A stretch of 49,212 bases of DNA from JBCCFW01 sp039029535. Lineage in GTDB: Bacteria; Acidobacteriota; JBCCFW01. The notes beneath the pieces were generated by a model. That model saw nothing but the letters and a program-made list of their open reading frames with translations, had not been told where the DNA came from and searched no databases. The DNA is taken from assembly GCA_039029535.1 (NCBI GenBank), contig JBCCFW010000035.1, forward strand, positions 1-49,212, in the 5' to 3' direction. How positions within the stretch are numbered: position 1 is the first letter of the stretch; each line of letters starts with the position of its first letter. Below are positions 1 to 7,290 of the stretch, piece by piece. The position numbers and the translations under genes are program-made.

Positions 1-153
1 GCGCCAGCTCGTCGACCTACCCACGGCCGAGGTCGCACGCGAAGCGCTCGCCAGCGGCGGCGTGATCGAGGTCGGAAGCCTGGACGAGGCCGCCGCGGCC
101 TGCGATGCGCTTCGCGTGCGACCTCGGCCGTGGGTAGGTCGACGAGCTGGCGC
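1..153. repeat. Perfect 47-bp inverted repeat at the window edge (fold-back of hisD)
   Basis: Bases 1-47 are the exact reverse complement of bases 107-153, with a 59-base spacer at 48-106. The minus strand down to 107 reads as hisD. The plus strand from base 2 reads the same hisD stretch (RQLVDLPTAEVAREAL) and then continues with plausible further HisD sequence (ASGGVIEVGSLDEAAAACDA) up to about base 106. The hisD gene therefore runs into a mirror copy of itself. This is the pattern of a fold-back chimera at a contig end (amplification or assembly artefact) rather than a natural gene order, although a real inverted duplication cannot be excluded from the sequence alone. Confidence 0.9.
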
Positions 154-983
154 TCCAACGCGGCGCGCACGTCGACGACCAGGCCCTCGTCGAGGCTGAC
201 GAGCAGCGGCCAGGCGGCGGGGTCGTGCTCGGCCTGGGCCAGGAGGTCGGCGGCGATCCACTCAGGATCAGCGTCACGGTCGGCCACGACGACCAGCTCC
301 GAGGGACCCGCGAGCATGTCGATGCCCACGCGGCCGGCCACGAGCTGCTTGGCTGCCGTGACCCAGTGACTGCCGGGACCCACGATGACGTCCGCCTGCG
401 GGACGACGACGCCATGCGCCAGCGCCGCGATCGCTTGAGCGCCTCCCACTGCGAGCACGCCGTCGACGTCGGCCAGGGCAGCCGCGGCAAGAGTGATGGG
501 CGCCGGACGCGGGCTCGCGACCCAGACTTCCTCGACCCCGGCCACGCGAGCCGGGATGGCCGTCATGAGCACGGAAGAGGGAAGCGGATGCCGCCCGCCC
601 GGTGCATGGCAGCCGGCTCGCTGAACCGGCACGGAGCGGGTGCCCGCCACGCCACCGGGGATCGGCGCGGCGGTTTCCGAGCGGGCCAGGAGCTGAGCCT
701 GGGCAAAGGTGCGGATGCGAACGGCCACCGATTCGAGTCGCGTGCGATCGTCGGGTGACAAGTCATCGAGGGCCTGATGCAAGGACTCGCGCTCGAGGAC
801 GAGCGGCTCACCGGGGGCCCGGTCACCGAGACGTTCGGCGTGCTCGCGGAGCGCCGGCTCACCGCGACGTCGCACGTCGTCCACGATCTCGCTGGCCACC
901 CGCAAGGCCTCGGACGGAAGCTCACGCCGCGCGTCGACGTCGAGCTCGGCGAGAGTGCGCTTCGGGAAGAGCTCGTCGCTCAT
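107..983 (-). CDS. hisD: Histidinol dehydrogenase, 3' end lost at fold-back
   Basis: Last enzyme of histidine synthesis, a zinc-dependent NAD enzyme that oxidises L-histidinol to L-histidine in two steps. Translation from the ATG at 983 gives the family signature GGAQAIAALAHG, then a VGPGSHWV segment (the family usually has an Asn-type GPGN), AGPSE and LLAQAEHD, the last carrying residues of the active-site region. About 292 codons are readable, against about 430 for the family, before the inverted repeat breaks the frame near base 107. The continuation appears on the opposite strand at 2-106. The start codon overlaps the stop of hisA-hisI-hisE (ATGA), so it is translationally coupled as the last visible cistron of the operon. 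Past base 107 the minus frame stays open but encodes an Arg-rich sequence, consistent with the wrong strand being read. Confidence 0.93.
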
Positions 984-2254
984 GCCTGCACCTCCCGCTC
1001 CGGCTTGGCGATCATCGGACGACGTCCGATGCGACGGGAGCGTCGCTCGAGCTCGCGCTGCACCTGCGACCAGGTACCACCGGCCGCGATGAGCTTGACG
1101 AGCGCGAAGTACGTGAGATCTGCCGTCTCGTGGACGACGTCGTCCGAGCCCGTCGCCGCCGCCAGCTCTTCGGCCTCCTCCTTCAACTTGGACGTGAGCA
1201 AGCCTGGATCGTCCAGCAGCTTCACGGTTCCGGAGCCCGGCACGCGCGCTTCGAGTCGTTCGTGCAGGCTGCGCTCGAGCGTGCTCGTCTCGAAGGTTTC
1301 GGGCCAGCAGCCCCAGGTGTCTCGGTGGCAGAAGCCCGTGCCCGCTTGCCGCACGAGGAAGCGGAGCGCGTCGCGATCGCAGTCGAGGTCGACGCGAAGC
1401 AGCTCCTGCGTGTTGCCGGAGCTCGCGCCCTTGAGCCAGGTTTCTTGGCGGGAGCGCGACCAGTAGATGCCACGGCGCTCGGTCACCGCGAGGGCCAGCG
1501 AGTCTCGTGAGCTCCAGGCGAGCCCGAGGGCCCGACCGCTCTCGTCACAGGTCACCGTCGGCCACAGCTCGTCGACGGGACGCTGCAAGGGGGCAGCGAT
1601 CGCCGTGCCCAGCGGCAGGACTCCGTTGTAGAGCGCGAGCCCGACCTGGGCGTCGACGCCGAGACGATCGAGAGAGGCGATCTCTTCGGGTCGAGTGATG
1701 CCGCCGGCGGCGGTCACGCGCAGGTCACCGGCGCGCTCGATCACGGACTCGACCAAGGAGTGGTCGTAGCCGGCGAGGCCGCCTTCGTGCTCCACCTGAG
1801 TGACGAGCAAGCCCGACACGTGTGGGGCGAGCTCGGCGATGCGATCGAGCACGTGCCGGCCCGTGGGCTCACGCCAACCGTCGACGACGACCTCGCCGAC
1901 ACGGGCGTCGAGCGCGGCGATGACGCGGTCGCGCGGCAACTGCGAGCAGACCTCGGTCGTGGCGGCCGTGCCGAGGACGACGCGAGTCGCGCCGGCGTCG
2001 AGCCAGGCGCGGGCTCGCTCGACGTCGCGGATGCCGCCGCCCACTCGACAGGGCGCGCGTCTCACCATCTCGCGAATGAGCTCTTCGTTGGAGCCTCGGC
2101 CGAGAGCGGCGTCGAGATCGACCACCGCGACCTCGCCGGCCACGGACATCTCCGTCAGACGCTCGAGAGGGTCGCCGCCGTCGAGCACGTGCTCGCGTCC
2201 CTGTCGGAGCTGCACGGCGCGACCGTTCATGATGTCGATGCTGGGGATGATCAC
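980..2254 (-). CDS. Fused HisA-HisI-HisE (isomerase + PRA-CH + PRA-PH)
   Basis: A 424-residue trifunctional protein covering three steps of histidine synthesis. Residues 1-225 are a HisA barrel (PSIDIMNGRAVQL, second Asp in AALDARVG, phosphate loops GGGIRD and AAGGIT). Residues about 228-317 are phosphoribosyl-AMP cyclohydrolase (WSRSRQETWLKG..SGNTQE, then DLDCDRDALRF and GTGFCH, the metal-binding Asp/Cys pattern). Residues about 320-410 are phosphoribosyl-ATP pyrophosphohydrolase (KLKEEAEELAAA and HETADLTYF, its EExxE...ExxD helices). HisI-HisE fusions are common; HisA joined in front of them is much less so. GTG start, overlapping the hisF stop (GTGA); the stop overlaps the hisD ATG. In HisA the usual DG of the loop-6 TxxxxDG motif reads EGG, which also occurs in some HisA branches, so I still expect an active isomerase. 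Confidence 0.95.
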   Translation of the reverse strand: MIIPSIDIMNGRAVQLRQGREHVLDGGDPLERLTEMSVAGEVAVVDLDAALGRGSNEELIREMVRRAPCRVGGGIRDVERARAWLDAGATRVVLGTAATTEVCSQLPRDRVIAALDARVGEVVVDGWREPTGRHVLDRIAELAPHVSGLLVTQVEHEGGLAGYDHSLVESVIERAGDLRVTAAGGITRPEEIASLDRLGVDAQVGLALYNGVLPLGTAIAAPLQRPVDELWPTVTCDESGRALGLAWSSRDSLALAVTERRGIYWSRSRQETWLKGASSGNTQELLRVDLDCDRDALRFLVRQAGTGFCHRDTWGCWPETFETSTLERSLHERLEARVPGSGTVKLLDDPGLLTSKLKEEAEELAAATGSDDVVHETADLTYFALVKLIAAGGTWSQVQRELERRSRRIGRRPMIAKPEREVQA

Positions 2255-3696
2255 GGGACCTCCTCGTTCATCACGGGTTCGAGAGGGGGGCGAGTGGGCA
2301 GGCCGGCAGCGGCGAGCGCTTGCTTGAGGTCGTTCACCGTGAGCTCGCGGTCATGAAGGACCGAGGCGGCGAGCACGGCGTCGGCTCCGGCCCGCACCGC
2401 GTCGACCACGTGCTCGGCGGTGCCGATCCCGCCGGAGGCGATGAGGGGAACCGTCGTCACCCGACGAGTGGCGTCGAGCGAAGCCAGGTCGCATCCAGCG
2501 CGCGTGCCGTCGCGATCCCAGCTCGTGAGGAGCACTTCGCCGGCACCGAGCTCGGTGGCCTCGGCGATCCACTCGAGGGCGTCGCGACCCGTCGGCTCGT
2601 GTCCACCGGAGACGAGGACTTCCCAGCGTGGCATCGATCCTGGAGAGGTCTTCCTCCGCCGCACGTCGACGGCGAGGACCACGCACTGACGTCCGAAGGC
2701 CGAGGCCAGCTCGGCGAGGAGCTCGGGTCGACGCACGGCCGCGGTGTTCACCGTGACCTTGTCGGCACCCGCGGTCAGCAGCGCCCGAGCGTCGTCGACG
2801 CCGCGCACGCCGCCGCCGGCGGTGAGGGGGATGCGGAGGGCCGCGCGCACGCGACGCACGGTCTCGACCTGCGTGTCACGACGTGACGGCGTGGCCCCGA
2901 TGTCGAGCACGACGATCTCGTCGGCGCCGTGACGCTCGTGCAGCGCCGCGAGCTCGGCGGGATCTCCCACGTCCCGGAGACCGGAGAACTGCACGCCCTT
3001 GAGGACGCGCCCGTCCCGCACGTCGAGGCAGGGAACGACACGTCGAACCGAAGAGGCACGGTCGGAGCTCGGTGGTGACGATGTCGCCCGTCGGCACGGC
3101 TCGTCACGGAGCCAGCGCGTCAAGAGAGCGTGTCCCCAGGTGCTCGACAGCTCCGGGTGGAACTGACACGCGAGGAGGTTGTCGCGCTCCAGGGCGGCCA
3201 CGAAGCGCGTGCCGTGCTCGGACCAAGCGACGCAGCAATCCGGCGGGGCGTCTTGCAAGGCGAAGGAGTGAGCGAAGGCGGCCCAGCCCTCGTCGAGCCA
3301 GCGGGTGCTCGGCTCGGGTCGGACCTGGTTCCAGCCGAGGTGCGGAACACGGACGTCGGCTGGCAGGCGTCGGGCACGGCCCGTCACGAGACCGAGCCCG
3401 TTTCGTCCCGGCGACTCGTCGCTGCCGTCGAGCAGCAGTTGAAGACCGAGACAGATCGCCAGCGTCGGCACGCCTCGAGTGACGGCCTCACGAAGGGCGC
3501 TGTTCGAACCGGTCTCGTTCAAGGTCTCGAGAGCGGCCGCGTAGGAGCCGACGCCAGGCAAGACGAGACGCGACGCGCTGGCGATGTCCTCGGGACGTCG
3601 CGAGCACTCGACCGTCAGGCCCAGCGCGTGCAACGAGCCGAGCACCGAGGCCAGGTTGGCCACGCCCGAGTCGACGACGAGCACGTCGGTCGTCAC
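2251..3696 (-). CDS. Fused imidazole glycerol phosphate synthase HisH-HisF
   Basis: 481 residues joining the glutaminase and cyclase halves of IGP synthase, which make imidazole glycerol phosphate and AICAR from PRFAR and glutamine. Residues 1-200 are the HisH class I amidotransferase: nucleophile Cys82 in LAICLGLQLLL and His180/Glu182 in QFHPELS. After a short linker, residues from about 218 are the HisF barrel: RRVVPCLDVRDGRVLKG with the first catalytic Asp, VVLAVDVRR with the second, and phosphate loops GGGVRG and ASGGIG. Fusion in this order is standard for eukaryotic HIS7-type proteins; bacteria normally keep two genes. I chose the GTG at 3696, which overlaps the hisB stop (GTGA) and follows an AGGGGG site, over upstream in-frame codons inside hisB. 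Confidence 0.95.
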   Translation of the reverse strand: MTTDVLVVDSGVANLASVLGSLHALGLTVECSRRPEDIASASRLVLPGVGSYAAALETLNETGSNSALREAVTRGVPTLAICLGLQLLLDGSDESPGRNGLGLVTGRARRLPADVRVPHLGWNQVRPEPSTRWLDEGWAAFAHSFALQDAPPDCCVAWSEHGTRFVAALERDNLLACQFHPELSSTWGHALLTRWLRDEPCRRATSSPPSSDRASSVRRVVPCLDVRDGRVLKGVQFSGLRDVGDPAELAALHERHGADEIVVLDIGATPSRRDTQVETVRRVRAALRIPLTAGGGVRGVDDARALLTAGADKVTVNTAAVRRPELLAELASAFGRQCVVLAVDVRRRKTSPGSMPRWEVLVSGGHEPTGRDALEWIAEATELGAGEVLLTSWDRDGTRAGCDLASLDATRRVTTVPLIASGGIGTAEHVVDAVRAGADAVLAASVLHDRELTVNDLKQALAAAGLPTRPPLEPVMNEEVP

Positions 3697-4301
3697 AGGA
3701 CCCCCTTCGTGCTGGGCACGTCGCCGTGACCCGAGCGGGCCACGGCGTCGCGAAGCGCCAGGGCCGTCGCCTTGAAGGCGGCCTCCGCGCGGTGGTGGTC
3801 GTTCTCTCCTCGCAAGACGTCGACGTGGAGCGTGAGTCGGGCCGCGGTGGCCAGTGAGCGCAGCACGTGGCTCACGTTTTCGGTGGAGAGCGTGCCGAGC
3901 CACTCGCGGCGGAGCCCGAGCTGCACGTCGGCGAAGGGACGGCCGGAGATGTCGACCACCGAGCGCACCAGCGCTTCGTCGAGCGGGGCGTAGGCGTGAC
4001 CGAAGCGTCGGATGTCGCGGCGCTCACCGAGGGCTTCGTCGAGCGCGGTACCGAGGGCGAGGGCACAGTCCTCGGCCGAGTGATGGTCGTCGACCTCCAG
4101 GTCGCCTTCGCAGCGCAACGAGAGATCGAAGCGCGCGTGGCGGGCGAGCGCGGTGAGGAGGTGATCGAGGAAGCCGACGCCCGTCGCGATCTCGGTCACG
4201 CCGGTGCCGTCGAGTCGGAGCGTCAGCTCGATGTCCGTCTCTCGCGTCGTGCGACGCAGCGTGGCCGTGCGATCGGGGCTACTCGTCTCGATGCTGCTCA
4301 T
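3693..4301 (-). CDS. hisB: Imidazoleglycerol-phosphate dehydratase
   Basis: Converts imidazole glycerol phosphate to imidazole acetol phosphate. 202 residues, the normal size of a monofunctional IGPD. It shows the family's metal-binding motifs: GFLDHLLTALARHARFDL, DDHHSAEDCALALG (the HHxxED metal motif), the SGRP segment and a C-terminal HHRAEAAFKA, the second HHxxE motif. There is no phosphatase domain here; a HAD phosphatase is instead fused to the preceding HisC. The ATG overlaps the hisC stop by 4 bases, and its own stop overlaps the hisH GTG, so the operon is tightly coupled. Confidence 0.97.
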   Translation of the reverse strand: MSSIETSSPDRTATLRRTTRETDIELTLRLDGTGVTEIATGVGFLDHLLTALARHARFDLSLRCEGDLEVDDHHSAEDCALALGTALDEALGERRDIRRFGHAYAPLDEALVRSVVDISGRPFADVQLGLRREWLGTLSTENVSHVLRSLATAARLTLHVDVLRGENDHHRAEAAFKATALALRDAVARSGHGDVPSTKGVL

Positions 4302-6034
4302 GGCAAGAGCTCCACGAGCTCGTTCAGGCCGGTGAGGACGCGTGCGGCACCGGCTGACCGCAGCGACCGTCGCGCGGTCTCGGCGTCGCTTGTCGAAAGA
4401 CCCGGCGGCAAGACGGCCAGGGGTAGCACTCCCGCGCTGCGAGCTGCTCTCGTGTCGTCGGACGTGTCGCCGACCATCCAGGCCCGGCCGAAACCGAGCC
4501 GGTCGAGCGCGAGCCGGACCGGCTCCGGGTCGGGCTTGAGCGCGGCGTCGTCACGTGTGATGACGATGGAGAACAGCGAGGTGAGCTCGGTCCGATCGAG
4601 GAAGAGCTCCGCCTCGGCGCGCGGTCGACCCGTCACCACCGCCAGCGGTCGCTCGGCTGCGAGACGAGCCAGCAGCTCTCGTGGCGGGATGAGACCCTCG
4701 CGAGCCTGTAGGCCGGGTCGTTCGTCCGTGCCGAGGTACCGCTGCTGGTAACGCTCGGTCACCGCTTCCAGGGCGACCTCGACGCCGGCACGTGCCAGCA
4801 GCCGTTGCGTGAGACGCCAGTCGTCGTTGGCGTCACCAGCGAGCTGGGCAGCGCGCACGTCACTCTCGGTGAGCGTGACGTTCCAGTCGGCGGCGGTCGC
4901 GAGGATGCACGCGAGCTGTGAGCAGGTGACGTCGGCGAGCACGCCGTCGAGATCGAGGAGCAGCGCTTCAGGCTCGCGCACGATCGAGAGCGCCTCTGAC
5001 AGCCGGGCGCTCTCGGCCTCGTCGCCTGGCATGGTCACGCGCACTCCCTCCGCCTGGGGAAGCCAGCGCACGATGACGCCGAGTGACTCGAGGGCGTCGA
5101 CGAGGAAGGGTGGTGACGTGTCGTCATCGGCCTTCGTTGCCTCGTCGAGGAAGACGAAGTTGGCTTGGCTGGGTCGTGGTGAGAGACCGAGTCGCTCGGC
5201 TCGGGTCGTGAAGCTCGCTCGCTCCCTGCGAACACGTCGGACGTGAGGCTCCAGGCTCTCGTCTCCCTCCGCGAAGCGTCGACGAGCGATCGCCAGCGAG
5301 GGCGCTGCCAAGGGGTGGGGTGCGCCGGCGCGCTTCAGGACGGCGAGGACCTCGGGGTCACCGAGGCCGTAGCCGACCCGACAGCCGGCCAGGCCCCAGG
5401 CCTTCGAGAAGGTGCGGAGGACGACGACGTTGGGCCATTGCAGGGCGAGCCGGGTGAGGTCCTCGTCGGCATGCTCGACGTAGGCATGGTCGAGGAGCAT
5501 GAGCGTGTCGGGGAGCCCGACGATCACGCGCTCGAGCTCGTCGGCAGAGACGACGGCACCGGTGGGGTTGTTGGGGCTCACCACCGGGAGCAGGCCGACG
5601 GGCTCACCCTCGGCTGCCGCAGCGAGCAGTCGGTCGACCGGGTAGCCTTCGCGCCCCCACGGAACTCGCTCGATGCGGCAGCCGGTGAGCGAGGCGTAGC
5701 GCTCGAACATCTCGAAGGTCGGCGAGGGCAACAGCAAGCGACGACCGGGGCCGAGCTGGGCGCGACAACAGCGATCGATGAGGTCGTCGCCGCCGGCGGT
5801 GAGCAGCACGCGATCGGTGGAGAGCTCCCAGCGAGCGGCGATGTCGGTGGTGAGCGGATCCTGGTTCGGATAGCGACGGAGCTCCTCGGTGGTGAGGTCA
5901 TCGAGTGCTCGCACGAGCAACCCGGGATCGGGGCGGGTCCCCTCGTTGCCGTCGAGACGGAGAACGTCGTCACCGAGAACGACGCGACGTGAGTAGGCAG
6001 TACCCGGTGGCAGGACGGGCGCAGGGACAGGCAT
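4298..6034 (-). CDS. hisC: Histidinol-phosphate aminotransferase fused to a HAD phosphatase
   Basis: 578 residues. Residues 1-350 are a PLP aminotransferase of the HisC type: DGNEGTRPD, SPNNPTGA, and FSKAWGLAGCRVGYG with the PLP lysine. From residue 356 to the end is a HAD superfamily phosphatase: DLDGVLADV (nucleophile Asp361, acid Asp363), VVTGRPRAEAE, the lysine in ALKPDPEP, and MVGDTSDD. Histidinol-phosphate phosphatase is the one pathway step otherwise missing between HisC and HisD, and HisC makes its substrate. I therefore infer that the HAD half is the histidinol-phosphate phosphatase. Related HAD proteins are known next to or fused to HisC, but the activity is inferred here. Starts at the ATG at 6034, 20 bases after the hisG stop; the stop overlaps hisB. 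Confidence 0.92.
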   Translation of the reverse strand: MPVPAPVLPPGTAYSRRVVLGDDVLRLDGNEGTRPDPGLLVRALDDLTTEELRRYPNQDPLTTDIAARWELSTDRVLLTAGGDDLIDRCCRAQLGPGRRLLLPSPTFEMFERYASLTGCRIERVPWGREGYPVDRLLAAAAEGEPVGLLPVVSPNNPTGAVVSADELERVIVGLPDTLMLLDHAYVEHADEDLTRLALQWPNVVVLRTFSKAWGLAGCRVGYGLGDPEVLAVLKRAGAPHPLAAPSLAIARRRFAEGDESLEPHVRRVRRERASFTTRAERLGLSPRPSQANFVFLDEATKADDDTSPPFLVDALESLGVIVRWLPQAEGVRVTMPGDEAESARLSEALSIVREPEALLLDLDGVLADVTCSQLACILATAADWNVTLTESDVRAAQLAGDANDDWRLTQRLLARAGVEVALEAVTERYQQRYLGTDERPGLQAREGLIPPRELLARLAAERPLAVVTGRPRAEAELFLDRTELTSLFSIVITRDDAALKPDPEPVRLALDRLGFGRAWMVGDTSDDTRAARSAGVLPLAVLPPGLSTSDAETARRSLRSAGAARVLTGLNELVELLP

Positions 6035-6054
6035 GACGCTGACTCCTCGTCCGC

Positions 6055-6930
6055 TCAGGGCACGATTTGAGAGGGGGTCGACACGACGACGTCGGTGGCG
6101 CCGGCGGCCTTGAGGGCCGGGACGATCTCGGGGAGTCGTCGTCGAGGCACGGCCGCCTTCACCGCGTGACCGGCCTCGCCGAAGAGAGGCGAGACGGTCG
6201 GCTGACGCATGCTGGGCAGCAGCGCGACGATGGCCTCGAGGCGATCGGAGGGTGCGTTGACCTCCACGAGAACTCGTTGCCGTGCGGCGAGCACGCTGTC
6301 GAGGAGGAGCTGCAGGTCTTCGATGCGCGAGCGTCGACCGGGATCGTCGAGGGCGGCCGGGCTGGCGAGCAGGCGGGTCGACGATCGAGCGAGGACGTCG
6401 AGGACCTCGAGCCCGTTGGCGCGCAGGGTCTCGCCCGTGGCGCTGTTGTCGATGATGACGTCGGCGTCTTCGGGAGGGAACACCTCGGTGGCGCCGTAGG
6501 AGCGGACGAAGCGGGCGTCGAGCTCGCGTCCTCGGATCCAGCTCGCGGCCAGGCGGGGATACTCGGAGGCGACCACGAGGGCGCGCTGGGGGAGAGCCCC
6601 GCTCGCGTCCAGGAGCGAGCTCGGAGCGGCGGCGACGAGGGTCACCGGGTCGAGGTCGGTGTCGACCAGCTCGACGACCTCGGCCTCGAGCTCGGTGACC
6701 CAGTCGGCGCCGGCGAAGCCGATGTCGCGGCTGCCGGCGGCGAGCATCTCGATGATGTTCTGCGGCTTGAGCAGCTTGGCCTCGATCCCGCTCAGGGAGA
6801 CCGTGGGCCGATAGCTGCGGGCCGAAGGCGTGACGGCGAGGCCGGCTTCGTCGAGAAGACGGAGAACGCCGGCCTGCATGCGCCCCTTGGGGAGCGCGAG
6901 GCGAAGAGGGTTCGGGCTGGTCGAAGGCAT
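6055..6930 (-). CDS. hisG: ATP phosphoribosyltransferase, long form
   Basis: First, committed step of histidine synthesis: ATP plus PRPP gives phosphoribosyl-ATP. 291 residues, the length of the long, histidine-inhibited HisG form with a C-terminal regulatory ACT-like domain; the short HisZ-dependent form is about 210. Visible motifs are RLALPKGRMQAGVLRLLDEAG at the N terminus, DIGFAGADWVTE, the PRPP-binding segment VIIDNSATGETLRANGLEVLD, and a C-terminal domain from about 215 (VLVEVNAPSDRLEAIVALLPSM). It is the first structural gene after the His leader and attenuator. Transcription is therefore expected to fall when charged tRNA-His is plentiful, and the enzyme is expected to be feedback-inhibited through its C-terminal domain. 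Confidence 0.96.
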   Translation of the reverse strand: MPSTSPNPLRLALPKGRMQAGVLRLLDEAGLAVTPSARSYRPTVSLSGIEAKLLKPQNIIEMLAAGSRDIGFAGADWVTELEAEVVELVDTDLDPVTLVAAAPSSLLDASGALPQRALVVASEYPRLAASWIRGRELDARFVRSYGATEVFPPEDADVIIDNSATGETLRANGLEVLDVLARSSTRLLASPAALDDPGRRSRIEDLQLLLDSVLAARQRVLVEVNAPSDRLEAIVALLPSMRQPTVSPLFGEAGHAVKAAVPRRRLPEIVPALKAAGATDVVVSTPSQIVP

Positions 6931-7004
6931 GGGGTTCCCTGGTTGGATGGGGACCCCGGCGCCGCGGGCCGCGTGAAGCGCGAGTCAGGTGCCTGAAACA
7001 CGAA

Positions 7005-7027
7005 ACGCCGGCCCGAGGGGCCGGCGT
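7005..7027 (-). terminator. Attenuator hairpin of the his operon
   Basis: Perfect 10-bp GC-rich stem (acgccggccc / gggccggcgt) with a 3-base loop. On the minus strand it is followed by a T-rich run (TTTCGTGTTTC), the form of an intrinsic terminator. It lies 33 bases after the His leader stop codon and 74 bases before the hisG start, where an attenuator belongs. The sequence between leader and hairpin holds a GCTCGCGAGC self-complementary block that could join an alternative fold, but I could not establish the antiterminator pairing by eye. Confidence 0.85.
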
Positions 7028-7060
7028 CGGCATGTCTCGCTGAGCTCGCGAGCTACACCC

Positions 7061-7123
7061 TCACCGCGCCCACTCTCCCGAGTGGTGATGCGGATGATGG
7101 TGGTGGTGCGTCGCGGTGATCAT
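7061..7123 (-). CDS. hisL: His operon leader peptide (8 histidines in 9 codons)
   Basis: A 20-residue ORF, too short for ordinary gene calling: M-I-T-A-T, five His, Pro, three His, then SGEWAR and TGA. Eight His codons in nine positions, upstream of a terminator hairpin and hisG, is the hallmark of ribosome-mediated attenuation as in enteric hisL. When His-tRNA is short, a ribosome stalls on the His run and favours an antiterminator; otherwise the hairpin at 7005-7027 stops transcription. No ribosome binding site precedes the ATG, and the -10 box ends only 7 bases before it, so the mRNA probably begins at or within about 2 bases of the ATG (leaderless translation). Confidence 0.93.
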   Translation of the reverse strand: MITATHHHHHPHHHSGEWAR

Positions 7124-7130
7124 CGCGGGG

Positions 7131-7159
7131 AAGGTAGTGCGGGAAAGAGCGAGCGTCAA
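7131..7159 (-). promoter_or_regulatory. Sigma-70-type promoter of the his operon
   Basis: On the minus strand a TTGACG -35 box (7159-7154) is separated by exactly 17 bases from a TACCTT -10 box (7136-7131). The -10 ends 7 bases before the leader ATG, which puts the expected start of transcription on or next to the ATG. The -35 matches the consensus at 5 of 6 positions, the -10 at 4 of 6. The position directly upstream of the leader peptide is the main support. Confidence 0.7.
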
Positions 7160-7290
7160 GGTGGTCGCCGACACGTGTTTTCCTGGTGGAGGGAGGGCTG
7201 TCAGGATCCCGCGAGTGCCCCGCTAGACCAGGGCATCACTCTTCTCATGATCGTTGGGCCATCGCCGAGGCCCGGACCTGGAGGGATCCC

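Noticed and set aside
17..925. Plus- and minus-strand ORFs overlapping hisD with high Arg/Ser content
   Set aside because: They are GC-rich shadow frames of hisD or products of the fold-back at bases 1-153.
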